From Halomonas campaniensis (GTDB lineage Bacteria > Pseudomonadota > Gammaproteobacteria > Pseudomonadales > Halomonadaceae), in the NCBI RefSeq assembly GCF_014193375.1, contig NZ_JACHZF010000006.1, forward strand, positions 109,176 through 173,175: 64,000 nt of DNA. The letters are read 5' to 3'. The first letter of the stretch is position 1. Each line of letters begins with the position of its first letter. Under the pieces are notes generated by a model. It saw only the letters and a program-made list of their open reading frames with translations. It was not told the origin of the DNA and did no database searches. Positions 7,097 to 16,009 of the stretch are shown here, piece after piece. A program made the position numbers and the translations under genes.

Positions 7097-8653
7097 TCAG
7101 GCCTGCTCCTGGCGCGCCTCATCGGGCAGCGGCCAGTGGTAGCGACGCACCACCTCGTCGCCCTCCAGCGACTCCAGCCGGACAGGGAAGCCCCACAGCT
7201 GGTGCAGGTGGCGGATCACCGGGTAGACGCTGCGCGCCAGCGGACGGCGGCTGTCCTGCACATGGCGCAGGGTCAGCGAGCGGTCGCCGCGGATGTCCGC
7301 CGAGTAGACCTGGATATTGGGCTCGCGCACCGAAAGGGCGTACTGGGTCGCCAGCGCCTCGCGGATGCGCCGGTAGCCGCGCTCGTCATGGATCGCCGAG
7401 ACCTCCAGCATCTCCTCCTGGTCGTCGTCCACCACCATGAACAGCTTGAGGTCCCGGATCACCTTGGGTGACAGGAACTGCTGGATGAAGGACTCGTCCT
7501 TGAAGTTCTTCATGGCGAACTCCAGGGTCTCCCGCCAGTCGCTGCCGGCGGTGTCCGGGAACCACTGGCGATCCTCCTCCGTGGGCGCCTCGCAGATGCG
7601 CTTGAGGTCGCTGAAGATGGCGAAGCCCAGGGCATAGGGGTTGATGCCGTTGTACCAGGGGCTGTCGAAGTCGGGCTGGTTGACCACCGCGGTGTGGGAC
7701 TGCAGGAACTCCAGGATCAGCCCCTCGTCCACCAGGCCCTCCTCATAGAGGCGATTCATCAGGGTGTAGTGCCAGAAGGTGGCCCAGCCCTCGTTCATCA
7801 CCTGGGTCTGGCGCTGGGGGTAGAAATACTGAGCCAGCTTGCGCACGATGCGCACCACCTCGCGCTGCCAGGGCGCCAGCAGCGGAGCGTTCTTCTCGAT
7901 GAAGTAGAGCAGGTTCTCCTGGGGCTCGGCCGGATAGCGTCCCCCCGCGTGGAGGCCCAGCGGGTCCTCCTCGTCATGGCCACCGGCCAGCACATCCGTC
8001 TGAGCCTGGCCGGGAATGGTCCGCCACAGGGTGTTGACCTGGGCCTGCAGGTAGGCCTCCCGCTCCTTCTGGCGCCGCGCCTCCTCGGCCGCGGAGATCG
8101 GCGAGGGGCGCTTGTAGCGGTCGACCCCGTAGTTCTGCAGGGCATGGCAGGCGTCCAGCAGCTGCTCCACGGCGGTGACCCCGTGGCGCTCCTCGCACTC
8201 GGCGATGTATTTTCGCGCAAACACCAGGTAGTCGATGATCGAGGAGGCATCGGTCCAGGTCCGGAACAGGTAGTTGCCCTTGAAGAAGGAGTTGTGGCCG
8301 TAGCAGGCGTGGGCCATGACCAGCACCTGCATCATCAGGGTGTTCTCCTCCATCAGGTAGGCGATGCAGGGGTCGGAGTTGATCACCAGCTCGTAGGCCA
8401 GCCCCATCTGGCCGCGACGATAGGCCTGCTCCACGGCCAGGAACTGCTTGCCGAAGGACCAGTGGTGGTAGCCCACCGGCATGCCCACGCTGGCATAGGC
8501 ATCCATCATCTGCTCGGTGGTGATGACCTCGATCTGGTTGGGGTAGGTATCCAGCCGGTACTCGTCCGCCAGCCGGGCAATCTCCCGCTCGAACCGGTCG
8601 AGGATCTCGAAGTTCCAGTCGGACCCCGTGGCGATGGGCTTGCGTCGTGTCAT
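7097..8653 (-). CDS. SpoVR family protein (YcgB-like)
   Basis: The protein has 518 residues and matches the SpoVR/YcgB family along its length. Recognisable segments are HACYGHNSFFKGNYLF (near 115-130) and MNEGWATFWHYTLMNRLYEEG in the middle. The His and Glu residues in these suggest a metal-dependent catalytic centre, but no reaction is established. In many proteobacteria it is encoded with YeaG and YeaH as here, and the three genes are co-induced by starvation or sigmaS. The ATG at 8653 has a perfect AGGAGG five bases upstream. An in-frame extension upstream has no support. Third gene of a yeaG-yeaH-spoVR operon. Confidence 0.92.
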   Translation of the reverse strand: MTRRKPIATGSDWNFEILDRFEREIARLADEYRLDTYPNQIEVITTEQMMDAYASVGMPVGYHHWSFGKQFLAVEQAYRRGQMGLAYELVINSDPCIAYLMEENTLMMQVLVMAHACYGHNSFFKGNYLFRTWTDASSIIDYLVFARKYIAECEERHGVTAVEQLLDACHALQNYGVDRYKRPSPISAAEEARRQKEREAYLQAQVNTLWRTIPGQAQTDVLAGGHDEEDPLGLHAGGRYPAEPQENLLYFIEKNAPLLAPWQREVVRIVRKLAQYFYPQRQTQVMNEGWATFWHYTLMNRLYEEGLVDEGLILEFLQSHTAVVNQPDFDSPWYNGINPYALGFAIFSDLKRICEAPTEEDRQWFPDTAGSDWRETLEFAMKNFKDESFIQQFLSPKVIRDLKLFMVVDDDQEEMLEVSAIHDERGYRRIREALATQYALSVREPNIQVYSADIRGDRSLTLRHVQDSRRPLARSVYPVIRHLHQLWGFPVRLESLEGDEVVRRYHWPLPDEARQEQA

Positions 8654-8682
8654 GGTGCCTCCTGGGCCGCCTGGCCGGCATC

Positions 8683-9969
8683 TCAGCCACCGGCGGCGCG
8701 GCGCTTGAACAGTTCGCGGAACACCGGGTAGATGTCGCCCGCCTCGACGATCTGGCGCATGGCGAAACGCGCCGGGAACTCGGCCGCCACCGTCTCGTAC
8801 TCCTCCCACAGCGCCTGGTGGGCGTGGGGGGTGATCTCCACGTAGGTGAAGTACTGCAGCCTGGGCATCAGCGACTTGAGCAGCAGGTCGCGACAGGTGA
8901 CCGAGTCGTCATCCCAGTTGTCGCCGTCCGAGGCCTGGGCCACATAGAGGTTCCACTGCCCCGGCGGATAGCGGTCGGCGATGATCTCGTCGACCAGGGT
9001 CAGGGCACTGGAGACGATGGTGCCGCCGGTCTCCCGGGAGTAGAAGAACTCCTCCTCGTCGACCTCCTTGGCGGCGGTATGGTGGCGCACGAAAACCAGC
9101 TCGACCTTCTCGTAGTTGCGCTCGAGGAACAGGTAGAGCAGCAGGAAGAAGCGCTTGGCGATGTCCTTGTGGGCCTGGGTCATGGAGCCGGAGACGTCCA
9201 TGATGCAGAACATCACCGCCTTGCTGGAGGGCTGGGGCTGGTTGACCAGGTTGTTGTAGCGCAGGTCGTAGGTGTCGATGAAGGGCACCGACTCGAGGCG
9301 CTTCTCGAGGCGCTCGATCTCCTCCCTGAGCTCATTGATGCGCGCCGGGTTGCGCAGCACCGGATCCTTGCGCTCCTCGACCTCGAGGGCCTCTTGGGCC
9401 TCGCGCAGGGCGCGGCGGATCGGCGCCCGCATGGCGATGCGGCGCGCCTGGGCCTCGCGCATGGAGCGCACGATGTTGATCCGCGCCGGCACACCTTCCT
9501 TGGACACCCCGGCCCGCACCGGCCGGACCTCGTCGAGGTCCACCAGATTCTTGCGCTCCAGATGCGGCAGCTCCAGGCCGTCGAAGACGAAGTCGAGGAA
9601 CTCCTCGCGGGAGAGCGTGAAGGCGAACTCGTCCATGCCCTCGCCCTGGTCCGAGGCGCCGCCCTCCCCGGCACCGCCGCCTCCGCCACCGCCGCCGGGA
9701 CGTCGCAGGCGGTCCCCCTCGGTGAACTCCTTGTTGCCGGGCGCGACGATGCTGCGCTTGCCGCCGGGACCGTGCTGGAACACCGGCTCGGAGATGTCGC
9801 GGCTCGGGATCGACACCTTCTCGCCGCGCTCCATGTCGGTGATCGAGCGGCGGTTCACCGCTTCCTCCACGGAGCGCTTGATATGGGTGCGATAGCGGTC
9901 CAGGAAGCGCTGCCGGTTGACCGCACTCTTGTGCTTGGCGTTGGCCCGTCGATCGATGAAATAGGTCAT
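8683..9969 (-). CDS. yeaH: UPF0229/DUF444 protein YeaH
   Basis: The protein has 428 residues and matches the YeaH/UPF0229 family. The C-terminal half is a von Willebrand A-like domain with a DVSGSM metal-site motif at 258-263. The N-terminal part contains a run of eight glycines (92-99) and a charged linker. YeaH partners with the kinase YeaG in enterobacterial stress and nitrogen-starvation responses; its biochemical role is not settled. The start has an AGGAGG site. It lies 29 bp upstream of spoVR and 91 bp downstream of yeaG, with two strong hairpins in that gap. Confidence 0.93.
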   Translation of the reverse strand: MTYFIDRRANAKHKSAVNRQRFLDRYRTHIKRSVEEAVNRRSITDMERGEKVSIPSRDISEPVFQHGPGGKRSIVAPGNKEFTEGDRLRRPGGGGGGGGAGEGGASDQGEGMDEFAFTLSREEFLDFVFDGLELPHLERKNLVDLDEVRPVRAGVSKEGVPARINIVRSMREAQARRIAMRAPIRRALREAQEALEVEERKDPVLRNPARINELREEIERLEKRLESVPFIDTYDLRYNNLVNQPQPSSKAVMFCIMDVSGSMTQAHKDIAKRFFLLLYLFLERNYEKVELVFVRHHTAAKEVDEEEFFYSRETGGTIVSSALTLVDEIIADRYPPGQWNLYVAQASDGDNWDDDSVTCRDLLLKSLMPRLQYFTYVEITPHAHQALWEEYETVAAEFPARFAMRQIVEAGDIYPVFRELFKRRAAGG

Positions 9970-9984
9970 GGCGACCTCCTCTTG

Positions 9985-10053
9985 CCCGCCGCTGGCCGCG
10001 AGCGGCGGGGGGTTCCCGCCGCTCGGCTATCGCCTGGCGCAGGGCGCCAGGCG
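9985..10053 (-). other. two intercistronic hairpins between yeaG and yeaH
   Basis: Stem 1 is 10 bp (10031-10040 with 10044-10053). Stem 2 is 9 bp (9985-9993 with 10001-10009) and lies close to the yeaH ribosome-binding site. Neither is followed by T residues. They could stabilise yeaG mRNA or lower yeaH translation relative to yeaG. Confidence 0.55.
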
Positions 10054-10060
10054 CTCGTGC

Positions 10061-11983
10061 CTACTGCGACTTGCGCACCCGCAGGTACCACTCGGAGAGC
10101 AGGCGAACCTGCTTCTCGGTGTAGCCGCGATCGACCATGCGCGCCACGAAGTCCTCGTGCTTCTTCTGGTCCGCCGTGGAGGCCTTGGCGTTGAAGGAGA
10201 TCACCGGCAGCAGCTCCTCGGTGTTGGCGAACATCTTCTGCTCGATCACCCCGCGCAGCTTCTCGTAGGACTGCCAGCTCGGGTTCATGCCATTGTTCTG
10301 GGCACGGGCCCGCAGCACGAAGTTGACCACCTCGTGACGGAAGTCCTTGGGGTTGGAGATACCGGCCGGCTTCTCGATCTTCTCCAGCTCCTCGTTGAGG
10401 GCCTGGCGATTGAACAGCTCGCCGGTCTCCGGGTCGCGGTACTCCTGGTCCTGGATCCAGAAGTCGGCGTAGGTAACATAGCGGTCGAAGATGTTCTGGC
10501 CGTACTCGGAGTAGGACTCCAGGTAGGCGGTCTGGATCTCCTTGCCGATGAAGTCCACGTAGCGCGGCGCCAGGAACTCCTTGATGTAGCGCAGGTAGCG
10601 CTCGAAGGTCTCGCGCGGCAGCTGCTCCTGCTCGAGGCGCTGCTCGAGGACATAGAGCAGGTGCACCGGGTTGGCGGCCACCTCGTGGCTGTCGAAGTTG
10701 AACACCTTGGAGAGGATCTTGAAGGCGAAGCGGGTGGAGAGCCCCTCCATCCCCTCGTCCACCCCCGCCGCGTCGCGGTACTCCTGGATCGACTTGGCCT
10801 TGGGGTCGGTATCCTTGAGGTTCTCGCCGTCGTAGACGCGCATCTTGGAGTAGACGCTGGAGTTCTCCGGCTCCTTGAGCCGCGAGAGCACCGAGAACTG
10901 GGCCAGCATGCGCAGGGTGTCCGGCGCGCAGGGCGCCTGGTTCAGGGAGGAGTGCTCGAGCAGCTTCTGGTAGATCTTCACCTCCTCGGAGACCCGCAGG
11001 CAGTAGGGCACCTTGACGATGTAGACCCGGTCGAGGAAGGCCTCGTTGTTGCGGTTGTTGCGGAACGCCTGCCACTCGCTCTCGTTGGAGTGGGCCAGCA
11101 CCACGCCGTCGAAGGGGATCGCCCCCATGCCCTCGGTGGGGTTGTAGTTGCCCTCCTGGGTGGCGGTGAGCAGCGGGTGCAGCACCTTGATCGGTGCCTT
11201 GAACATCTCGACGAACTCCATCAGCCCCTGGTTGGCGCGGCACAGGCCGCCGGAGAAGCTGTAGGCGTCGGGGTCATCCTGGGAGTAGAGCTCGAGCTGG
11301 CGGATGTCCACCTTGCCCACCAGGGAGGAGATGTCCTGGTTGTTCTCGTCGCCGGGCTCGGTCTTGGAGATGGCGATCTGGTTGAGGCGCGACGGGTAGA
11401 GGCGCACCACCCGGAACTGGGAGATGTCGCCGCCATACTCCTTGAGGCGCTTCGATGCCCAGGGCGACATCACACTGCGCAGGTAGCGCTGCGGGATGCC
11501 GTACTCCTTCTCGAGCAGCTCGCCGTCCTCCTCCGGGGAGAACAGCCCCAGCGGCGACTCGTGCACCGGGGAGCCCTTGATGGCATAGAAGGGCACCTTC
11601 TCCATCAGCAGCTTGAGACGCTCCGCCATGGAGGACTTGCCGCCCCCCACCGGCCCCAGCAGGTAGAGGATCTGCTTGCGCTCCTCGAGGCCCTGGGCGG
11701 CATGCCGGAAGTAGGCAACGATCTGCTCGATCGCCTCCTCCATGCCGTAGAACTCGGAGAACGCCGGATAGCGACGGATCACCTTGTTGGAGAAGATGCG
11801 GGACAGTCTCGGGTCCTTGGCCGTGTCGATCACCTCGGGCTCGCCGATGGCCTCCAGCATCCGTTCGGCCGCCGTGGCGTAGGCCATGGGCTCCCGGTGA
11901 CAGAGTTCCAGATACTCCTGCAGGCTCATCTCTTCCTGCCGGACACGCTCGAAGCGATTCTGCACATGATCGAAGATGCTCAT
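10061..11983 (-). CDS. yeaG: PrkA family serine protein kinase YeaG
   Basis: This 640-residue protein has an N-terminal AAA+ domain with Walker A LLGPVGGGKSS at 108-118 and a C-terminal PrkA domain. Family members in Bacillus and E. coli phosphorylate a 60-kDa protein or act as AAA+ proteases/kinases during starvation. Length is standard. The ATG at 11983 has AGGAGG upstream and is the first gene of the yeaG-yeaH-spoVR operon. The roughly 250-bp upstream region to fadH should carry the promoter; I found no convincing sigma70 or sigma54 consensus by eye. Confidence 0.96.
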   Translation of the reverse strand: MSIFDHVQNRFERVRQEEMSLQEYLELCHREPMAYATAAERMLEAIGEPEVIDTAKDPRLSRIFSNKVIRRYPAFSEFYGMEEAIEQIVAYFRHAAQGLEERKQILYLLGPVGGGKSSMAERLKLLMEKVPFYAIKGSPVHESPLGLFSPEEDGELLEKEYGIPQRYLRSVMSPWASKRLKEYGGDISQFRVVRLYPSRLNQIAISKTEPGDENNQDISSLVGKVDIRQLELYSQDDPDAYSFSGGLCRANQGLMEFVEMFKAPIKVLHPLLTATQEGNYNPTEGMGAIPFDGVVLAHSNESEWQAFRNNRNNEAFLDRVYIVKVPYCLRVSEEVKIYQKLLEHSSLNQAPCAPDTLRMLAQFSVLSRLKEPENSSVYSKMRVYDGENLKDTDPKAKSIQEYRDAAGVDEGMEGLSTRFAFKILSKVFNFDSHEVAANPVHLLYVLEQRLEQEQLPRETFERYLRYIKEFLAPRYVDFIGKEIQTAYLESYSEYGQNIFDRYVTYADFWIQDQEYRDPETGELFNRQALNEELEKIEKPAGISNPKDFRHEVVNFVLRARAQNNGMNPSWQSYEKLRGVIEQKMFANTEELLPVISFNAKASTADQKKHEDFVARMVDRGYTEKQVRLLSEWYLRVRKSQ

Positions 11984-12180
11984 CGATGCCTCCTGTAAGC
12001 CCGCGGACTCGGCGCCATCTCGTCGGGGCAGCGCGCGAGGAGTGGGTCACCCTCAGCGTAGCCAGCCGGTCACCGTATTAGCGGACAACGAATCAACGCT
12101 GGGGGTGTTATCCCTATGAACACCGGGCCAGCGGGGAGGTTCTGGCAGAATTGTGCAGATTTAAACGCTGAAAGGACGCA

Positions 12181-12202
12181 GCCCCGCCATGCATGGCGGG
12201 GC
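12181..12202. terminator. perfect 22-bp palindrome downstream of fadH
   Basis: A perfectly self-complementary GC-rich sequence lies 30 bp after the fadH stop. It could form a hairpin on the fadH transcript, but there is no T tract. It could also be an operator upstream of yeaG. Confidence 0.4.
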
Positions 12203-12231
12203 GGCGCCACGGCCGCCGGTCGCTGCGCGCC

Positions 12232-14244
12232 TCAGAAGCGCGCCGCCAGCCGGGTCCCCTGGTCGATGGCGCGCTTGGCGTCCAGCTCGGCGGCCTCGTC
12301 CGCCCCGCCGATGAGATGCACCTCGACGCCCGACGCCTGCAGCGGCGCGAGCAGCTCGCGAACCGGCTCCTGGCCGGCGCAGACCACCACGCTGTCGACC
12401 TCGAGCAGCCGCGGCTCGCCGGCCACCCGCAGGTGCAGGCCCCGGTCATCGACGCCCAGGTACTCGCAGCCGGCCAGGGCCTCGACGCCGCGGTGCTTCA
12501 GCGAGGCGCGATGCACCCAGCCGGTGGTCTTGCCCAGCCCGCGGCCGTGCTTCGAGGCCTTGCGCTGCAGCAGGAAGACCTGGCGCGGCACCTCGGGGCG
12601 CTGCGGCGGAGCAAGCCCGCCCGGCGTGGAAACCGCCAGGTCGACGCCCCACTCCTCGCACCAGGCCTCGCGGTCCAGCGACGGATGGCCCATGTGGGTC
12701 AGCAGTTCCGCCACGTCGAAGCCGATGCCGCCGGCGCCGATGATCGCCACGCGGCGGCCGACCCGCTCGGGATGGAGGATCGCCGTGGGGTAGCCCATCA
12801 CCTTGGGATGATCGCCGCCCGGCAGCTCGAGCCGGCGCGGCCTGACGCCGCTGGCCAGCACCACCACGTCGAAGTCACGCAGGGCATGGGGGTCCGCCTC
12901 GCAGTTCAGACGCACCTGCACGCGATGCTTGTCCAGCATCACCCGGAAGTAGCGCAGGGTCTCGTCGAACTCCTCCTTGCCGGGGATCCGCCGGGCATAG
13001 TTGAACTGCCCGCCCAGTTCGCCGGCCCGCTCGAAGAGGGTCACCGCATGGCCGCGCTGGGCGGCGGTCACCGCCGCGGCCAGGCCCGCCGGGCCACCGC
13101 CCACCACAGCAATGGAACGAGGCACCGCGGCGGGCTCGATGACAAGCTCGGTCTCGTGGCCGGCCCGGGGATTGACCAGGCAGGAGGTGGGCTTGCCCTG
13201 GAAGGTGTGGTCCAGGCAGGCCTGGTTGCAGGCGATGCAGGTATTGATCTCCTCGCTGCGCCCCGCCGCGGCCTTGGTCACCCAGGCCGGATCGGCCAGG
13301 AAGGGGCGGGCCATGGAGACCATGTCGGCGTGCCCCTCGGCGAGCACCCGCTCCGCTACCTCGGGCATGTTGATGCGGTTGGTGGTGATCAACGGCACCG
13401 AGAGCGCCGCCTTCATGCGCCGGGTCACCTCGGTGAAGGCCGCCCGCGGCACGCTGGTGACGATGGTCGGCACCCGCGCCTCGTGCCAGCCGATGCCGGT
13501 GTTGATCAGGTCGGCGCCCGCCGCCTCGATGGCACGTCCCAGGGCCACCACCTCCTCGTGGGTGCTGCCCTCCTCCACCAGGTCGATCATCGACAGGCGG
13601 AAGATGATCAGGAAATCGTCGCCCACCGCCTCGCGAATGCGCCTGACCACCTCCACCGGGAAGCGGATGCGGTTCTCGAAGGCCCCGCCCCAGGCATCGT
13701 CGCGATGGTTGGTGCGCCGACAGACGAACTGGTTGATCAGGTAGCCCTCGGAGCCCATCACCTCGATACCGTCGTAGCCGGCCTCCCGGGCCAGGGCGGC
13801 ACAGCGCACGTAGTCGGCGATCTGCTGCTCCACCTCCTCGCCGGTGAGCGCCCGGGGCGGGAAGGGGTTGATGGGCGCCTGGATCGCCGAGGGGGCCACC
13901 AGTTCCGGCGAGTAGGCGTAGCGCCCGGCATGCAGGATCTGCAGGCAGATCCGCCCCCCCTCGCCGTGGACCGCCTCCACCAGCCGGCGGTGATCCGGCA
14001 GCTGATCGCCACGCTCCAGGGTGGCCGCCCCCTGGAACACCGCCCCTTCGGGGTTGGGGGCGATGCCGCCGGTGACGATCAGGCCGACCCCCTCCCGGGC
14101 CCGCTCGGCATAGAAGGCTGCCAGGCGCTCGAAGCCGCCGAGGGCCTCCTCCAGGTTGGTGTGCATGGAGCCCATCAGCACCCGGTTGGGCAGGGTCAGG
14201 TGGCCGAGCTCGAGCGGACGGAACAGATGCGGGTAATCGGTCAC
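12232..14244 (-). CDS. fadH: NADPH-dependent 2,4-dienoyl-CoA reductase
   Basis: This 670-residue flavoenzyme reduces 2,4-dienoyl-CoA during beta-oxidation of polyunsaturated fatty acids. The N-terminal old-yellow-enzyme TIM barrel (1-330) has the expected catalytic Tyr168 and His254. Cysteines 336, 339, 343 and 355 bind a [4Fe-4S] cluster. The C-terminal part is an FAD/NAD(P)-binding module beginning at VVGGGPAGLAA (380-390), with a second nucleotide-binding loop near 500. Length and domain order match E. coli FadH. It is monocistronic, with a 17-bp dyad 39 bp upstream of the start. Confidence 0.95.
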   Translation of the reverse strand: MTDYPHLFRPLELGHLTLPNRVLMGSMHTNLEEALGGFERLAAFYAERAREGVGLIVTGGIAPNPEGAVFQGAATLERGDQLPDHRRLVEAVHGEGGRICLQILHAGRYAYSPELVAPSAIQAPINPFPPRALTGEEVEQQIADYVRCAALAREAGYDGIEVMGSEGYLINQFVCRRTNHRDDAWGGAFENRIRFPVEVVRRIREAVGDDFLIIFRLSMIDLVEEGSTHEEVVALGRAIEAAGADLINTGIGWHEARVPTIVTSVPRAAFTEVTRRMKAALSVPLITTNRINMPEVAERVLAEGHADMVSMARPFLADPAWVTKAAAGRSEEINTCIACNQACLDHTFQGKPTSCLVNPRAGHETELVIEPAAVPRSIAVVGGGPAGLAAAVTAAQRGHAVTLFERAGELGGQFNYARRIPGKEEFDETLRYFRVMLDKHRVQVRLNCEADPHALRDFDVVVLASGVRPRRLELPGGDHPKVMGYPTAILHPERVGRRVAIIGAGGIGFDVAELLTHMGHPSLDREAWCEEWGVDLAVSTPGGLAPPQRPEVPRQVFLLQRKASKHGRGLGKTTGWVHRASLKHRGVEALAGCEYLGVDDRGLHLRVAGEPRLLEVDSVVVCAGQEPVRELLAPLQASGVEVHLIGGADEAAELDAKRAIDQGTRLAARF

Positions 14245-14282
14245 GGCGCGGTCCTCGCGGTGGCGTCAGGAAGAGATTCAAA

Positions 14283-14299
14283 CAACTGTATGACAGTTG
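14283..14299. promoter_or_regulatory. operator-like dyad upstream of fadH
   Basis: Perfect 7-bp arms CAACTGT/ACAGTTG flank a three-base centre. The arms overlap a possible minus-strand -10 (CATACA). This spacing fits a dimeric repressor, but no specific regulator was identified. It is not the LexA pattern, which needs eight bases between CTGT and ACAG. Confidence 0.5.
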
Positions 14300-14410
14300 G
14301 GGCGAGGGTGCAAAACCCGCCTGCGGCGTCGACCACCGGGACGGCGGGACGATCCCTGGCGTGGCCCTGGGGCGGGAGAGGAAGCATCGGGGGTGGGGGC
14401 CAGAAACACG

Positions 14411-14437
14411 AAAACCCCGATGCCATGGGCATCGGGG
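14411..14437 (-). terminator. terminator of the Val/Asp tRNA operon
   Basis: A perfect 10-bp stem CCCCGATGCC/GGCATCGGGG with a three-base loop is followed on the minus strand by TTTT. Confidence 0.8.
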
Positions 14438-14456
14438 TCGGGATTCGTGGCGCAGA

Positions 14457-14533
14457 TGGCGGACCGGACGGGACTCGAACCCGCGACCTCCGGCGTGACA
14501 GGCCGGCATTCTAACCGACTGAACTACCGGTCC
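14457..14533 (-). tRNA. tRNA-Asp (GTC), copy 3 of the operon
   Basis: 77 nt including encoded CCA, with acceptor stem GGACCGG/CCGGTCC. The anticodon loop CTGTCAC gives GTC. Identical to the other two Asp copies. Confidence 0.98.
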
Positions 14534-14536
14534 GCG

Positions 14537-14613
14537 TGGTGGGTGATACCGGATTCGAACCAGTGACCCCCAGCATGTGAGGCTGGTGCTCTAACCAACT
14601 GAGCTAATCACCC
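14537..14613 (-). tRNA. tRNA-Val (CAC)
   Basis: 77 nt with CCA and acceptor GGGTGAT/ATCACCC. The loop CTCACAT between CCAGC and GCTGG gives anticodon CAC, reading GUG. Only three bases separate it from the following tRNA-Asp. Confidence 0.96.
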
Positions 14614-14704
14614 ACGTCAGACTGCACACTACACTTTCTGCACTGCCCAGGCTTGCTGCACAAACTACATTACCTGGTTGCTGCACCTTGCTGCCAGGCC
14701 ATCG

Positions 14705-14781
14705 TGGCGGACCGGACGGGACTCGAACCCGCGACCTCCGGCGTGACAGGCCGGCATTCTAACCGACTGAACTACCGGTCC
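14705..14781 (-). tRNA. tRNA-Asp (GTC), copy 2 of the operon
   Basis: 77 nt with CCA, identical in sequence to the other Asp copies in this operon. Confidence 0.98.
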
Positions 14782-14809
14782 ACAAGATGACATCTGGGCG
14801 GCAACACGA

Positions 14810-14886
14810 TGGCGGACCGGACGGGACTCGAACCCGCGACCTCCGGCGTGACAGGCCGGCATTCTAACCGACTGAACTACCGGTCC
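14810..14886 (-). tRNA. tRNA-Asp (GTC), copy 1 of the operon
   Basis: 77 nt with CCA, anticodon GTC, 28 bp upstream of the next identical copy in transcription order. Confidence 0.98.
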
Positions 14887-14927
14887 GCTGCGTGCTTCCT
14901 ACGTGCTCGGGCACTGCCTTGGGGCAG

Positions 14928-15003
14928 TGGTGGGTGGTACAGGGTTCGAACCTGTGACCCCCAGCTTGTAAGGCTGGTGCTCTCCCAGCTGAGCTAACCA
15001 CCC
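14928..15003 (-). tRNA. tRNA-Val (TAC)
   Basis: 76 nt with CCA and acceptor GGGTGGT/ACCACCC. The loop CTTACAA gives anticodon TAC. It is the first gene of the five-tRNA transcript. Confidence 0.97.
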
Positions 15004-15021
15004 CCGGTCACGTGGCGCTGC

Positions 15022-15049
15022 ATTCTACAGGGGCACCGCCCAATGTCAA
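15022..15049 (-). promoter_or_regulatory. strong sigma70 promoter of the tRNA operon
   Basis: The minus strand carries a consensus -35 TTGACA (15044-15049), a 16-bp spacer and -10 TAGAAT (15022-15027). An AAAAAG tract upstream could act as an UP element. The first tRNA starts 19 bp after the -10. Confidence 0.85.
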
Positions 15050-15129
15050 CGCTTTTTCTCGCTCACCCCCTACGCCTCATTCCCAGCAGATTCATCCACT
15101 TGGCTCACGCAGCGGCGCCCCCTCCCCGG

Positions 15130-15828
15130 TCAGGCGTGGCGCACCATGAAATCGGCGATGGCGGCGGCGCCCTCCTCGATGAGCTCCGCCTGGGTCCTGC
15201 CCGAGGCGCGACGGGGCTTCCAGTCGTGGTCGCCATCCTCCAGCAGGCGGACCTCGGCACTGCCCAGGTCATAGCCGGCCAGTTCCTCGCGGCTGCCGAA
15301 GGGGTCGCGACTCCCCTGCACCACCAGGATCGGACAGGCGAGCAGCGGCCAGTGGGAGAGGCGCAGCGACTCCGGCTTGCCGGTGGGGTGGAAGGGGTAG
15401 CCGCACAGCACCAGCCCCCTCGCCTGGTCGCGTGCCGCCAGCAGGCTGGCGGCACGACCGCCCATGGACTTGCCGCCCAGCCAGGGTCGGGGCAGGTCAG
15501 GGTGTGACAGAAGGTCGCACCAGCGGGCCAGCTCCTCGACCAGCCGATCGATGCGCGGCGGCGGACGACGGCGCGCCTCGCGGCGCATCTGCTGCAGGTA
15601 GGCAAACTCGATGGCCAGGGTCTGCACCCCCTGCCCGGCCAGGGTCTCGCGCAGCCGGCGCAGGAAGGGGGAATCCTGGCCAGCCCCCGCCCCGTGGGCG
15701 ATGAGCAGCCGCCCGGCCCGGGGCTCGCCCACCACCTCCAGCGGCCCATCGGGCAGCAGCCAGCGGCCCCGCTGGCCCCGCACCAGGCGCTCCCGGCACT
15801 CGTCGGCGCTAATGCATGCGTAATCCAT
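15130..15828 (-). CDS. alpha/beta hydrolase (KANL3/Tex30-like family)
   Basis: A single alpha/beta hydrolase domain of 232 residues. Numbered from an upstream TTG, it has a nucleophile elbow GKSMGG (Ser127), an acid Asp181 in GSRDPFG and a His207 in DGDHDWK, giving a complete Ser-Asp-His triad. An HGAGAG oxyanion loop lies near 51. The short form without a lid resembles the KANL3/Tex30 hydrolases; the substrate is unknown. I chose the ATG at 15828; a TTG at 15846 with a GGGAG seven bases upstream would add six residues. It diverges from ccoN. Confidence 0.8.
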   Translation of the reverse strand: MDYACISADECRERLVRGQRGRWLLPDGPLEVVGEPRAGRLLIAHGAGAGQDSPFLRRLRETLAGQGVQTLAIEFAYLQQMRREARRRPPPRIDRLVEELARWCDLLSHPDLPRPWLGGKSMGGRAASLLAARDQARGLVLCGYPFHPTGKPESLRLSHWPLLACPILVVQGSRDPFGSREELAGYDLGSAEVRLLEDGDHDWKPRRASGRTQAELIEEGAAAIADFMVRHA

Positions 15829-15925
15829 GCGAGCGTAATATGACAAGGGGTCGTCTCCCGAGTTCTCTGAATAAGCCGATTGGCGTGTTCAGGATTGGGC
15901 CTCGCTGCGATAGAATCCGCACGTC

Positions 15926-15939
15926 TTGACCTGCATCAT
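15926..15939. promoter_or_regulatory. Anr/Fnr box upstream of ccoNOQP
   Basis: TTGAC-CTGC-ATCAT matches the Fnr/Anr dyad TTGAT-N4-ATCAA at 8 of 10 arm positions with exact spacing. It lies 70 bp upstream of ccoN. cbb3 operons are classic Fnr/Anr targets and anr is encoded in the same locus. Confidence 0.55.
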
Positions 15940-16009
15940 CCTGGTGGAGCCGAGTCCGTGACAAACTGACGCAGCTTCACCCCGCTACCGCGTTCGATGG
16001 GAACCTGAC

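Noticed and set aside
9690..9700. Glycine run in YeaH as a sequencing artefact or phase-variable tract
   Set aside because: The codons for the eight glycines are mixed and the frame is intact; family members have Gly-rich linkers here.
12141..12156. sigma54-like TGGCAGAATTGTGCA
   Set aside because: The GG-GC distance is one base short and it points away from yeaG.
14283..14299. LexA box reading of the fadH dyad
   Set aside because: Only three bases separate CTGT and ACAG; LexA sites need eight.
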